64,000 nucleotides of DNA, taken from positions 15,934,001-15,998,000 of the forward strand of contig JAYKYS010000012.1 in assembly GCA_036924285.1 (NCBI GenBank), given 5' to 3'. Shown one piece after another: positions 1 through 13,000 of the stretch. The translations under genes were made by a program, and so were the position numbers. The notes under the pieces were generated by a model that made no database searches, was not told the origin of the DNA, and was given only the letters and a program-made list of their open reading frames with translations. Origin of the DNA: Asterella californica (lineage: Eukaryota > Streptophyta > Marchantiopsida > Marchantiales > Aytoniaceae). Position 1 is the first letter of the stretch. Every line of letters begins with the position of its first letter.

Positions 1-1010
1 ACAGTTTGTGAAAGATAATGCTTTCCTTTCCTTGGAAAGAGAGAAGTACTACTTTCCATCTTACTAGGGATACCTCTCCAACCATCTTGTCTTCAAGATT
101 TGAGGATGGTATGGTAAGTACTCCTTCATTAAGTAAGTAACTCTTTCATTAACTCTTGATAACATATTGTATTTCATTTGTATAACTTTCACTTTCGTAA
201 ATCCTAAACTCTCAAACCTTAGATTTTGAAATAGATTTGAAAAAAATGTATCTTCTTTAAGTCATAAATATTCATTGATAAATTTATAAAAATTTTATAA
301 ATTCATTAAATCATAAATCTTGCATACAAAAACCTCATGTATATTAACTATCAACTTCTCAATCACCTTTATTATGTGTCACGTACTTCCTCTTACTACT
401 CCTCTAGTTGTCAATATAACCTTCGGTGAGATTATCCCTCGTCAAGTCAATACATGACAACTAATCCATCCAACAAGGCATATATCTTTTGCAAGTCCTC
501 TTGTAACGGACAAAGTTCCTCTTTTACACCACTTAAGCATAAAAGTTACCGTTCTCACAGAAGATTGGGGTTGACTTGCTCGTCTCTACTGATTATTGAG
601 AGGTTCTTAATGCTAAGTAGCAAACTGACTCAAAAATGACTACTTAGGCTTCACTTACGACCAAATGTCACAGTCTTAAGACCAACCCCTTATCACGAGA
701 TCTTAAGGTCCTAATTCCAACCACTTATGATCTCACTTACTTACTTATTGTTCACAAACCATCCTCGGATTTCCTCTCAGAAATCTAGAAAACTTGACGT
801 AAGGTACTTCATCTCGACTAGATGACAAGACGTTAACTTCTTGAATCATAATTCCACCTAACAACGACTTAGACTACTAGTTGCAGATCAAACAGTGAGG
901 GTTTCACCTCCGATAAGCAAAAGATGACAACTTGTTGTAGGCAGTCAGTCTCCTACGACATGTATTCTGCTTGTTTTGAACGTTAAAAAATACTCAGATA
1001 ACTTTACATC
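1..1010. other. Unannotated AT-rich stretch
   Basis: I see no supportable gene, RNA or transposon terminus here. The only open frame (454-639, 61 codons) has no recognisable motif and low-complexity composition. If PACRG exons lie upstream of the exon at 5259 they are not visible here, so they may be outside the window. Confidence 0.4.
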
Positions 1011-2099
1011 TCAATTCTTTTTGCTATTCACACTACATTCACTCACTTCTTCGAACTCATGACTACGTATTACAATAGTGTACTCGACTAGATCGATGAA
1101 TAAAGATCTGTTTTTTGAGATTGGCAGTTTGTTTACGTGTTGGAGCAGCTCAAGCATGGATGCTTGAAGCTTCAACTGCTGCGTTGGTGTAAGCAACTGG
1201 TGATTCTTCACTATATTGTCACGTCCATGATCATCCAACTAGTTGTATTGTTGGTTTTTCCGCACTTTCCTTCTCATGCTGTCCTGCTCTCTTTGGTCGA
1301 AGGCGGTCCTTCTGAAAGTCAAGAGGTCCCGAGCCACATGACGTCACACCTACAATGTTAGTTCTGAAGTTATTTTGGTAAGCAATAGACAACCCGACAG
1401 ACTATCACTACCCAGCAAACATGTAATACATGGCTAAAGCTCTTGTCACTTGAACCTCTGACTTGCTGATGTGCATGAGGGCACTATAGACAAGCACAAG
1501 TACAACCTGTATCCAAGAACACTATAAACATAGTTGAATAGGTGGTTTACGCAAGGAAGTCTCTATGCTAAACCACCTAGCTGGACGAGGAAGAGAGGAG
1601 AGAACTAAGAGGAAAAGGGCTCTTCTCAATAGTCTTTCCCAACTAACTCTAAAACTCCAACACAACACACATCACGGCACACAGAGCAAAAACCATGGAA
1701 TGGTCTTTTAAACCTCATGAGGATCCGAGCATCGAAGAGATGTTACGGTCGAGACGACCGAACGTACGTAGCTGATGGTTCAGCGTATGATCCAAAACTA
1801 ACAATGTGCCAAAGTCACTAATTGGCTTTTAACCCTCCACTAACTACTAAAGATGCAAATAGACTGTGTATATCGTGTTGTCCTTAACTGAAGATCTGAA
1901 AATGAAGACTATCTATCTAACTTACTCTCTCATCAGTGGACTCATAACTTCTTTGAACTACTCTTACGGTGGTAGTGGAGGTAATATGCTCTATTGTCAG
2001 TTGACTCGGTGGATCTATATCTGAAAGGGCTATAGACGATGCAGTAGACGGTCGAATGTCCATATCCTCCTCCTATACCTATGATGGTGTCAAGTCCTC

Positions 2100-3640
2100 T
2101 ATTGAGACGTTATGTGTCTACTCTTCGGTGAGAGTATCAGTGGGACGTATAAATCTTGATGAGGTTTCTCTAATCCCTTCTCCAAGTCTGACCATGATAG
2201 TGATCTCCTCCAACAGGGTATCTACCCGATCTGTCTTTCGTTGCAAAGCATCATGGATCTGCAACTGTGCAGGCTGGTCCAAGGTGCTCGTCAATACCTC
2301 AAAATGCTTCACCCTCTTCGCATAAACAACCTTGATGACCTGTCAGATAATGGCTGACCTAACGCTATGCACATGCTCCTCATGTGCTTTTATCTCTGTG
2401 GTAAGTCATCAATCTGCTTTTCCATCTGAGCATCTTCTTCCATGCGTAACTTCTCTGTGTCAAGAAGACTATTTTCTTGGGTCAAGAGTTGAGTCTCTTG
2501 TGTATGGAGGTGGACCTCCAACTCCTCAACTCTCCTACAAAAGGTCTCCTTCTCTTGCCTTAGGGTCTCCTGATCCCTCATGAACAGCTACCAAGTCGGC
2601 TCCCAAATGTGTCAAGTGCTCACGCTTCTGCATCTGAGTATATCGTAACTCCTCAATGTGCTCTACACAATCTTGATAACAAACCCATAGTCAGCGGAGC
2701 GTATGGAGTCTAAACCTAGGTGCTATGACTTCTTCCTCAGCAATAGCTACATCATGTAATTCCGTAAGTACATCATCCACGTCCAAAGTCATGTGCTCTT
2801 AAAATCTAGACCACTCTTCTGAAAGGGGTGATGGCTCAGCTGGAGCGGTCTCTCTTGGATCTGATTGGGCATCATTGGAAGAGGACTTTTGTTGTCATGG
2901 TCTCTTCTAAGAGGACTGACCCATCTCTCTGAACTACTGCTCCTCCTAAAAGTCATAGGTGATGTCTCGTCACTCTCCTCACCTAGTGCTATGACGAGAC
3001 GAGGTGACATCTTCCGTCGCACACCTCCTCTGATATCCCTTTGAGCTCAGATCAGTATCTCAAACATGTCAACTATTGCTCTAACTATCTTCATAGGACG
3101 TGCATCCAATGACACAGCGTATGTGCGGCTCCTCCTATGCAGCAAAGATTCGTGTTCTCTGCTGACATCTCCTCAACGATGGAATAAAGATGAGTCAGGG
3201 ATGCCGAAAGATGTCTAATGACCTTGGTACCCAGGCAAGCGTATCAAGTCTTCTCAGTCTATCCTCTCTCTCCTGAGTACTCGCTCTAAGAACTCAGCCT
3301 CCTTATCGTGTACATAGGCATTCTTCTTGATGAAAAAGATGGATCATAAACTCATACAAAGGTCTTTCACTCCGGATCCGGACTCTATCTTCCATCCATT
3401 GTCGATGGCTGTCCCTCTTCAAAGATATCCCAATCCTAGATTGCTACCTTGGTCAGTACTATTCCCTTACGGGTTACGTAGCCATCATCTTCACTATCTG
3501 ACCTCCACAATATCCTCTACCTCAATGTTCTCTCCGTCTCAATGATCCACAAATCAGACTTTTCATTGTCTAGGGTGGTCCTGCCTGAGATGTGCGCCCT
3601 AGACACGCAGTACATGTATGAACTCACTAAACAAAAAGTG
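2100..3640 (-). pseudogene. Decayed transposon-linked gene (basic/Ser-rich linker plus coiled coil)
   Basis: Three short minus-strand frames read in order like one decayed protein. 3022-2789 is a Ser/Arg-rich, phospho-site-like linker. 2581-2390 is a heptad-rich coiled coil (many E, L, Q, R). 2312-2118 is a further helical stretch. The order (basic/Ser linker with an RKM-P-R motif, then coiled coil) matches the products of the two elements at 29928-33076 and 27947-36979. Weak, stop-ridden similarity to their N-terminal domain continues upstream to about 3640. Function is unknown. I infer a third, much older copy of that family. It could instead be an unrelated coiled-coil pseudogene. Confidence 0.4.
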
Positions 3641-5258
3641 AACTAAAAGAAATTTCTCTTACAAAGATTTTGCTTTCATGTGGGTCATCACAGTAAATCG
3701 TGACAAATGATCTCTTTGAGTTCATTAGTCAAGTCATTCATTTGGAAATTTGTTCGTAATGTTTGGTAAAAGATCATTACGTTTCAAGAGAAAACGACGA
3801 ATCTTCAAATGAGAAAGAAATATTATTGAAATCTTATAAACTACGAATTGTAACATCAAGATCAAACGACATCAACGGTAATGTTCTTCAATTATTTCCA
3901 CTAGCATTTCTGTAGATTCTTCTTAGATTATTATCCAAGTTATAGCTTTAAATAGACTAATTAGATATTTTAAGCTCATCAAACTGTTTTAATGTCGAGT
4001 CGAGAAGAGGAAACATTAAACCAAAAAAGGAAGCAAGGAAAAACATTAAAAATTCAAAGCTTTCAAAATAAGTGATTTTGTAAATAAGAAAATCAGCACA
4101 TTAGGACTCCCAAACCAAGTCATATGTTGTATGTTACATATTTTGTATAATACTCAAGTAGAAATTGATTCTGAAGTCCAATATGAAGCAAGTTACTGCA
4201 CATAACCGACTACCAACAGTATATTATAGTATCAGAGGCTAATCGTTAGTATATAAGATGGTTGTTTTTAACCTTAACAGTTTTCCCTGTTATTACGTGT
4301 TCAGATTCTTTTTCTTATTTAACCGTTCATATACCTTGGGTATCAGAAAGTTTCCTTTTAAATATATAATAATTTATGATAATAATTTATGATAATATAA
4401 TAATTTATGGTTGAATACCTCATAACATATACAAAATATATTTGTAACTTATCATCTGATTCTATCAAGTTCATTGTTAGCTATATATGTGCTGAACAAA
4501 ATGATCATTTTCTAGCAAAACAGAACTTGCATTCTTATTTTTTATGAACTTTTTATATTCCTTTGAAGCACTATTATTTAGAATTTACTGATGACATGTG
4601 TAGGACTAGGTATTTTAGAATATTTATTTTTAAATAAATTTAATAATAAAAACATAGTTTACACAGGCAAAATGGATTCAATGAATATTATCAGAGGATT
4701 GTTTTTTGTATATAGCTATCTTATTTTCACCCAAAAATCATTTAAAGATTGAAAACTACGTGCTTTTATTTCACAATTTATCTCAAATATTTATTAAAAT
4801 ATAACATTACTTACAATTTTTTATAACAAAATCCCTTGATGAACCCCTGAGATTTCTACTTATCTTATAAAATCATAAATCATAAAATCATAAAAGACCT
4901 ATTTCACTCGCTCAGAGAAGCTTCTGATAAAGATGAAACTCAGATTTCTTGGAGCGATAGAACTACTACCTCTTGTTTCTATCTTGGAAGTGATCTTCAA
5001 AAAAATCTGCTTGAAAGTAATCAAGGGAATTTCAGATTATAACAGAAGCAGAAAACTATTTTTCTTGTACATCCATTTTGAGAAGTAGAAATTGACACAA
5101 GAATTCTAGACGTAGTTAATAATCCTTCGACTTACGACGGGATCAAGAATCTGTAAGCTTCGAAATGATGAATTTCTAGATATTATTATAGGGATAAGGT
5201 TAGAATGTTCTATTCTCTAGGTAACATGCTTATGAACGGTCGTTCCTGGTGTTTGCAG
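3641..5258. other. AT-rich non-coding DNA upstream of the PACRG exon
   Basis: No open frame of note on either strand, and composition is strongly AT-rich between about 4240 and 4860. It is probably intron and decayed repeat, because the exon starting at 5259 needs upstream exons. I could not find any earlier PACRG exon here. Confidence 0.4.
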
Positions 5259-5522
5259 CTCTTGTGTAAGTTGGTGGAGTCGGAAGAAATGATTGGGGAA
5301 TCGTTAGTACCATACTACCGGCAGCTTTTACCTCTCATGAACATTTTCAAAAACAACATAGAGAATGTTGGAGATGTGATTGATTATGCGCAACAGAAGA
5401 AAGCTTGCGTGGGAGAACTGGTGCAGAAGACCTTAGAGCTCTTCGAGCAACACGGAGGAGAGGATGCCTTCATAAACATCAAGTACATGGTGCCGACATA
5501 TGAGTCATGTGTTCTGAACTGA
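5259..5522 (+). CDS. PACRG: PACRG (Parkin co-regulated gene) protein, last exon only
   Basis: The translation is a close match to the conserved C-terminus of [15 protein letters not shown], then a [11 protein letters not shown] segment, then [20 protein letters not shown], ending with a TGA stop at 5520-5522. PACRG is a helical-repeat protein that binds the inner junction of doublet microtubules in cilia and flagella and is also found at basal bodies. The exon begins just after a pyrimidine-rich TTTGCAG acceptor ending at 5258, in a phase that gives an intact frame. An upstream ATG at 5205 is in frame but the residues before 5259 are not PACRG-like, so I treat them as intron. The earlier exons, which encode most of the protein, are not recognisable in this window. 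The host therefore probably makes flagellated cells, which in plants means motile sperm. Confidence 0.85.
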   Translation, partial: LLCKLVESEEMIGESLVPYYRQLLPLMNIFKNNIENVGDVIDYAQQKKACVGELVQKTLELFEQHGGEDAFINIKYMVPTYESCVLN

Positions 5523-6339
5523 AAGGAACTATTCGAAGATGTACAACGTCCATCCCCACTTCTGGAATCCATCGTTCAAGACTTAGGAACTGGCCAGCTC
5601 TTTTGACATTTCGAAGGGTACCAGAACTTAAAACTTTTGTATACTATGATCGTCAATAATGAAACTTATACGACGATTAGACAATCTAATAAATTTCACC
5701 TAGTGAAAACGCTCCAGTTGGAAGCATTTCGGATATTGTTATAGTAACAGACTCAAGATCATCTTTAAATCGACAGTACCGTAGACATCATTTAATATTA
5801 TTTGCGTTACGTGCAATAAATCTTACAAACTGTTAATTATGAGAGATGGAACTGGCGTTCGCATTGCATGGACCTTATGTGCTATACAGATAACTGATCG
5901 AGAGGAAATCTATAATCTTCTTTGTATATGACATGTGTTCACTGAGAACTTGCTTCTCGATTATCACGCTTTGATGTAGAGTAATGATGATTGAGTGATA
6001 AGCTTCTACTTCCTCCGAGTGAACCGCTCGGTCAATCACCTTCATGTCATTCATAGCTCTGTTGCTAGCTGGTGCGATGCTTCTTTTTGACCGTGAAGTG
6101 TCTTGCTATTGGTCTTTACAACAGGTTTATAGTATAATCCGGTTGGATCAGATGACAAAACTTATAGTTTTACAATCTGGTTCCACATCCACGTGTCCGT
6201 AAACAATACATTCCTAGTCCCTCTTAAATTTGAACTTACGCTTATCAGAACGAGTTTACGTCGTCTTAGGAACATGAGAATTTTCTTAAAAACCATGTTT
6301 GTTTGTATTATTTTCTCTTCATACCCCGAAAGTGTGGCA
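5523..6339. other. PACRG 3' flank, no gene seen
   Basis: This presumably holds the PACRG 3' UTR and intergenic DNA. I see no coding frame, no structured RNA and no clear transposon terminus. Confidence 0.4.
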
Positions 6340-7440
6340 TATCCAGGCGTTTAATTTAGTACCTAACCAGGAAGGGTTAGGTATTAAATTAAACTCTATG
6401 TAAATTAATATATAATGAGTACAGTTTACTTGACTTGTATCTTCTGAAGCGCAGCAGGTGAGTCAAGACTTATGGTTTATTTCATGCTCTCCTTGTGTTT
6501 TCAAGCATGAACTAACAAATAACTTTTATAAAATATTTTAATTATTTATATTAATTTAGTTTATAATTTTATTTAGTATATATATATATATTTCTGATAA
6601 AAATTTCCCAAGAGTTCATCCAGCATGCATATTCACTTCCTCCATCACTTGATGGAGGTGGAAAATAGCCACATGTTTAATTTATTATCTAAAGTCTTTT
6701 TTGCTAGAAGGGTTATATAATAGATTAAATATAGTAAAAACTGTTAGATAATAAATTAATATATAACTAATCACTAGAATCTCATACTTAGACCTTTTAA
6801 GCGAGTCTATTTGCTCATGTCTTATTCTTTTGCATCGTTGGTTTATATTTAATATTTACTAAATATTTTAAATTTAATTTTTAGTTTATTTAATTTTTAT
6901 ATAATATTAATCTATTTGCTGATAATATAAATAGAACATGTTATCAATTGAGATTTATCTATTCAAAAGACTTTCTGTATATTACTTGAATGTCAAATTT
7001 ATTTTAACTATGAAAGTAACTTGTCAAAAGTGAGCATCCGTGAATATTCACCTCCTCCATCTTTTGAGGGAAGCGACAATTATGCAGAGATTTAATCTAT
7101 TATCTAACATTTCCATATTCAAGTCTTCCATCTTTCGATGGAAGAGGTATATATGCAGAGGTTTAATTTATTATCTAACTTTTTCGACAGAAAGAGTTAT
7201 GTAATAAATTAATCTCACAGTAAATTAATATATAAATTGTTTCAGATTCTTGGACTTGTATATTTAGCAGCACTGCGGTCTACTCATACCTTATGGTTTA
7301 TATCCGGACCTCTTCTCATTTCCAGGCATGAGCTAACAGTTAATATTTATAAAATATTTTCATTATTTTCATCTACTCGTTTTATTATTTTCGTTTAATG
7401 CTTACATATTTTCTTGATAACAACTAACGAGCAAAAGTTC
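6340..7440. repeat. Degenerate AT-rich repeat, about three diverged units
   Basis: Sequence around 6350-6560 recurs at about 7180-7390. Both contain a poly-AT stretch ending in TTAATATATAA, a CTTGTAT word, a TTATGGTTTAT word, a pyrimidine-rich tract with GCATGA, and TTTATAAAATATTTT. A partial third unit lies at about 6630-6960. Two of the units carry a short inverted repeat of the type CCTCCATC...GATGGAGG (6648-6660, 7058-7075) and a third has TCTTCCATC...GATGGAAGA (about 7124-7145). The family is unknown. No coding capacity is seen. Confidence 0.5.
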
Positions 7441-7734
7441 CATAAATTTCATCAAGCATGCATACTTTATGATCCTTTTGATCATTTTATTTGAATCTAT
7501 TTTCTAAATAAATTATTTTTTGGCTTCATCATATACTATTCTCATAGGCTCTAACGAGGACCGAATTGTAAGTTGATCTTTCTACACTCATGAGACTAAT
7601 AAGCATTTTTACATCTCTTCTAGTATTATAATATCTCAAACTCATCATATTACAACATTTTTTATTTCACTTGTTTTCAGAATCTCAAGCGTATAGAACG
7701 CTTTATTTGACTTGTTTTCATAATCTCTAATTTT

Positions 7735-7835
7735 GCCACCTGTGATTGAGATTCGAACTCGCACGGACAGATTTAGAGACCTAGACAGTAAGCAGTGCAT
7801 CAGCCTGTGTACTTGAAGAGATGTCCAACGTATAA
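7735..7835 (-). repeat. tRNA-derived SINE-like fragment
   Basis: Read on the minus strand, 7760-7748 gives GAGTTCGAATCTC, a good match to the RNA polymerase III B box. About 35-45 bases upstream is a weaker A-box-like stretch. I cannot fold a full cloverleaf, so it is not called as a tRNA gene. Just downstream (7820-7990) a short motif containing TTCAG-AGTGCT-ACC occurs twice, which could be part of the same dispersed repeat. Confidence 0.35.
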
Positions 7836-8444
7836 CTTCAGAAGTGCTAACCAATGTTTTCACCTCGACCTCAAACTCATACAAGCCAGTCTCTAGACCT
7901 AGACTGCAGTTACAACACCAACATATATACTTGAAGTTAATTAAAGAAGCAGTGTATAATTTCAGGAGTGCTGACCGAGTCCACTGTTTTTATCATTTTA
8001 ATTACGTAAAGACAGTGATATTAATTTTATATTTTCCCTTGCGACCAAGACCTCATGCATGCAAATCTTCACACTTTATTTACAGTGCAAAAATATCATT
8101 TGTCTCCTTCCGTCTCTTTTGCAGATATGCACTTTGGATATATATTTTAACTCGTTTTTATCAAGAATTCTTTCTCTTCTTTTTTTGGTGTCCTTTTTCT
8201 TCTCTCTGCTCTCTAACTTAAGAAGCATGTATATCTTATTAATTCTGCAATTTACTTTACTTATAGACATCTCTTTACAAGTATCTATCCACTGACTTAT
8301 TTCCCTTACATTTTGACACGTACTTCTACTTTTTGTACCTCATCCTGCATTTGCAATTTTGCATGACAGATTACAACACAACATGTCATCGTCAGTTGCT
8401 TAACGCTGTGTGGGTATATTTCAGATTAATATGTTATGTGAAAC
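7836..8444. other. Intergenic stretch, no gene seen
   Basis: Overlapping open frames on both strands here (for example 7844-8221 and 8059-8295) are low-complexity pyrimidine-rich or hydrophobic translations without any recognised motif. I treat them as chance frames. Confidence 0.4.
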
Positions 8445-9300
8445 TTGCAATTTTCAAGAATCAGTTTGAATATTAAACAGTTTATAAGAATTCCGGGTCC
8501 GTCACACACACCTTCAACGTTCTCTCCAAGACAAAACCGGCACTCTTCTCACGGATCAGGACACAATATAATAGGAAGTGTATACGTTCTACTCGGCCCT
8601 TTACACGCTCCGTCTACTACTGCTGAGTCTCTTAATGATCTTCGTTCGGTCCTCCAACCTATTCAGTCCAAGATCATGGAGTTTGAGCGTGTTATGCTTC
8701 TTGACTGCCCATCTCAGCGAGAGCTTTATGAGGTCCTGTGTGGTTTTCCGGCTCATAAGTCTACAGGCTCATGGGGTCAACGGGGAGGTACTTCTTGCAC
8801 TTTGGCCGATACTAAGGACTCTCCTTTGTTTGGCTCTGTAGGAAGCTTGGACAACTTGTTCATTTGCTTCTTAGTTTCTAGAGGGTGTTATCCAATTTAT
8901 CCAAAAATTCCATGCTCCTCACTCCTTCTATAACTAGCGTCCCATCACTTTGCTAACGACCCAATACAAGATAGTTGCCAAAGTCCTCACCATGTGTCTC
9001 TCTTTCTTGCTTCCCACCCTAGTTCCAGTCCAGCAGCAAGGGTTTATTAAAGGCAGCTCATAGCATAATTGTATTCTCACTTATAAAGTCACGCATGACC
9101 TCTTGCGTCAGAAAAGACAAACCGCAGCTCTACTTCCTTTAGACTTTGATAAAGTCTACGACAGTGTCTTCCATCATTATCTTCAAGAACTCTTACTGAG
9201 ACTCGGCTTTGGGTCCCAATTCTCTCGTCTCCTTTCAGCATTAACTACTCCAGGGTCTGCTAGGATCCAGGTTAATATGCGTACAAAGTGGGAAAAAGAC
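8445..9300 (+). pseudogene. LINE (L1-type) reverse transcriptase fragment, frame-broken
   Basis: The translation in pieces gives the linker before the RT domain of plant L1-like ORF2 (a GFPAHKS segment near 8745), then an RPITLL-type block near 8940, a QQGFIKG block near 9035, and an LDFDKVYDSV block near 9130 that holds the first catalytic-region motif. The frame shifts several times between these blocks. The downstream half of RT (with the YxDD box), the RNase H region and the poly(A) tail are absent, because the homology stops near 9287 and different DNA follows. The part from 8766 onward is also the outer part of the L inverted-repeat arm, and its inverted copy lies at 27462-27946 plus 36980-37017. 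It is a non-functional retrotransposon remnant. Confidence 0.75.
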
Positions 9301-10013
9301 AAAAAGACAAAAATATAACAGATGCGATCATCGCGTTGTAAACGAGCTGGAGGGTCGAGAGGGACTTCGAGTGAGTTTTCATTTTTGTTCATCGCGCGTG
9401 ATGGCTGGGAGGCTACGGAGATTGTGTTGCAGGTGGTCATGGCTGTTTTGTGTCATTTGACGAGGCTGGAGTGATGTGCACGTGTGATGTATTGATGATG
9501 TTCTTTTGATTTCATATCGCGAGCCTAGAGTGGCGTGGGCACGTGATGTCTGGAGAGGAGCGTGGTTGTCTTGGAGGCGGTCACGGCTGCTGCCGGTTTG
9601 GTTTTCGAGTTCAACACATTTCTTTTTTTCACGGATTTTCATTCATCGGTGGACTGGCGTGTCTCGATGTGTGATTGTGTTGGATCCTTCTTTAGGACGA
9701 ATAAGGGTGCTGTCTGTCTTCGTGCTTCGGTCCGTGGGCTGCGTTCCTACGTGAAATAATTTTCTTTTCTTGCTGGCAGCGGATCTTGATTAGACGGAGG
9801 TCAAGTTCTCGCTCATTCCCATTTACTGTCCGATTGAACAAACTCGTAGCCGGGTCGTGGCTCTGTTGTCGTGCTTGTTGTCATGGCTTCACCGTGCAGT
9901 TTTTTTTCTGGAGCGGTGGCTGGTTTTTTTATTTGACGAGGACTGAAGTTGCGTGCGTGTGCGATGTATTGACGATGTTTGTGCAATTTCATATCGCGAC
10001 CTGGACTGACGTC
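8766..10013 (+). repeat. Left L arm of inverted repeat around first HUH element
   Basis: This 1.25-kb stretch is present as its reverse complement in three pieces: 14066-14482, 27151-27946 and 36980-37017. These pieces are separated only by later insertions. Content from outside inwards is the LINE RT fragment (8766-9287), a partial U repeat (about 9310-9592) and a second U repeat (about 9593-10013). It ends at GACGTC (10008-10013), which is also where the right arm begins (14066-14071). It keeps the uninterrupted target sites of two later insertions: CCGG at 9593-9596 (E3) and ACTTT at 8799-8803 (N2). Confidence 0.85.
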
Positions 10014-13000
10014 TTTTCATGTTAAGAACGGTAGTGGTGTATAGAGTAGAATGGAACACATTCCTTGAGAGTGTTGGTTCACATTCATGAGCTTCAAAAT
10101 CTTTTCAAATTTCAAAATCAGGAATTATTTTAGTATAGTTACTTTGCTCACCTATACTTGTAAGAATTTAACTACGTTTCAGTGAAATAATATTCTTGTA
10201 TTCAAACTCGAAACTCAAAAGCAGTATCCAACTACTCTATAAGTGTTTATACTATGAACATAAAACATGCTAAAACTAGAATCTTATAATTGTTCTTTTT
10301 GGTTTTGTTTTGGAAAGACGAAGGTATACCGAGAAACTTTATTAAGATTAAAAAGATGTACACAAGTGGAGGAAGTGAGACCCTCAGCAGAGCAGGGTTT
10401 CCGCCAAGAGCCCAAGTAGTTTATTAGTGGGGTTCGGAGAGGAAGCCACAAGTGCTGAGCTGGGAGAAGTAATTCTAGTGAGCAAATATGTATCGAGAGA
10501 CGGGCAACTAGACCTCCCGGTAAGTAAAATACAAGCTGAAAAGGAGGCGAGATGACCAACAAGTACACTATGCAATACAAACAGAAGGACGCAAAAGTCA
10601 GAGCTATGTAGTTGAAGTGCTGGAGCGACGAGTGAGGGATCGGACTGAATGTAGTAAGCAGAGCAAGACAACTCAGACACGTCTTGGGGTGTAGAAATGG
10701 GCCGTAGGGAGTGGAGGTGAAGAGCAAGATGAAAGTATTGAAGGGGTGGAAAGGGAGGGGGAGGAGGCTGAAATAAAGATTTACAACGGGGGAGCCAATA
10801 GGTGCGCTAGAAAATGGTTAAGAGCAAAGAGATGTAGAGTTCTAAATAGATGGAAGAGCTTGAAGGGTTTGAAGGGTTTGAAGAGTAGTTGGTAGTGGGA
10901 CAAAAGCAAGGGAGGACTGAAGGAGGGGAAAAAGTGTTGAGAGTCTGGGCCACTACCTGCAAAGTTGGAGTGCGACCTGAGCAACGTACGAAAATATACA
11001 TAACATCCTCATCAAAGGTTGTGCATGTAGGAAAGTATTGGAAGAGGTCGAGGATTAATAGTACACGGTGTCTTATAAAGAACGTATGAGTAAATAAACA
11101 TCATAAAAAGAGAGCATCGCGTCGATGGAGATACAGCCGTCAAATATACTCTCAGAGTGCCTCCCATTGCAAGAATAACTATTGTAGACCTCATCATGCA
11201 TTGGTTTTGTGCGTGATGGAGTTTTGGGTTTGCAACAAAAGAAACCTATAGTTGCAATGGACAAGGAGAGTGAAGGATGAGGATGAAGTTGGAAAAGGTA
11301 CCTAACAAAGAAGCCATGAGGTGGGATCTTCCCAATTTGAAGAAGGACCATATTGAAACCTAGACAATGCTGCAAGAAGAGAGGAGGCACGAGAAAGGAG
11401 TGCATGAGACCACAGATAAATTGAGAATAACGAAAGAGAGCAGAGGCCGTGGTGACTCCAAAAGTGTGACAACTAGGAAGCTGGGAAGGAGGGAGGAGAG
11501 CGACCTTGGTAAGAAGACGTAGGACTTTGACGAGAGTGAAAGAAGAAGAAAACAAGGTAGGAATTGATAATTCACGCGAAGAATTAAACTGATAATTAAG
11601 TTGAGGAACCAATGGTTGTCGTCATTTCAGTTCACTATGGCTTTTTTTTTCTCCATTCGCTCTGGTTGACGGTCTTGAGTTTCCTGTTCATTTCTTTTTT
11701 TTCTTTCTCTTCAGTTGCTTCTTTCATTCTCCAACGCTGAAGGTCGAACGTAAGATAAAAATGGTGCTGCTACGCCTGTAAGTTTTATTCAATTCACTTG
11801 TGAAAAAAACCACATTTTACACTATGTGTGCTCTAAGCTACAAAGTACAGGTCGCAGTATATAGCATACTATCGATGTACAAGCTAAAAACTAGTGCTTC
11901 CACGATATTCCTTCTCTCTACACAGTCCGTCGATGATACAAAACTCTATGACTACGTACATTACGAACATAGCACTCAAAGTTGTATTGAGAATGCACGG
12001 TCCGAGCCAGTGCTTCTCAACAAGACGTCTGTTAAAGACATGAAATCTGACAAGCCTGCCGTTCCACAACAGGCTCAAGTGCTTCGCTTGGTACTCCCGG
12101 AGGAGTGGCTGCTTCCGTGTAGTTCTCCTCTCTTGGGTGTGGACTCCCTTCGTTGAAGTAGCGACGGTGGCAGTTGAGACACCGTCTGCTGTCTTTGAAA
12201 AAAACAATATTCTCGATACCTTCTGACATCACGTCATGCGGTCTGATATCCATAAAGTATCCGATCGTCATTTCTGTATGCCGGCCTGCATTAACCACCT
12301 GGGAGAAGCACTGTATTTGTCAGAAACAAGCATAATACGTAGACAACGTGCAAGTGTGTTAGACAAGGGATGCGAAGACTTATACTTATTGAACCGCAAT
12401 GCTCTTGGGAGGATGTTCATGTAGCTAAGCTCAACTCTGTTCTTTGTGTCTGCAGCGTCCAATAACGTCAAGAGTTCACGGCCATCATTGATCATGGCCT
12501 CAGAGATATTTTTTGTCGTTGTAGTGTGATGCGATTTGGTGTCATCTTTCAAGCAATACCCAACCATTCCAACGAAGGTATGCAGACCTTTGTTGGAGAG
12601 AACCTTAATGCAAACTTCTCTACCTATTTGTCTGTTCTTCTCCCACTCCAAAGACTCTACTAAACATTTCTTGATATTTGTGACAGACTTGGCATACATG
12701 CAAATAACACCTTGGAAATGGAGGTGTAAAAGAATACATCTCCTCTCTACTGAGAATAAGCTCGAAAAACATTCAATGTGAAGGATATTTGATAGACGGA
12801 GGAACAAATCCAAGTCTAAGTCGGCTCCACTCCTATAGACAGTAACGGATGCCTCAGTCGTTGACCTCTTGGCTCTCGCTTGTCTACGCAGTGACATCTT
12901 GTTCAAATTGAGGAAAAATGACGACAGAAGTAACCATTTCTTTTTCGATCCAGACCTTCGCAGATACAAGATATAGAGGAGTTACGATATAAAGAACGCA

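Noticed and set aside
10281..11612. Protein genes in the left half of the HUH element (frames at 10284, 11073, 11360)
   Set aside because: The translations are hydrophobic/Ser-Leu rich without motifs, and corresponding frames in the second copy differ in length and frame.
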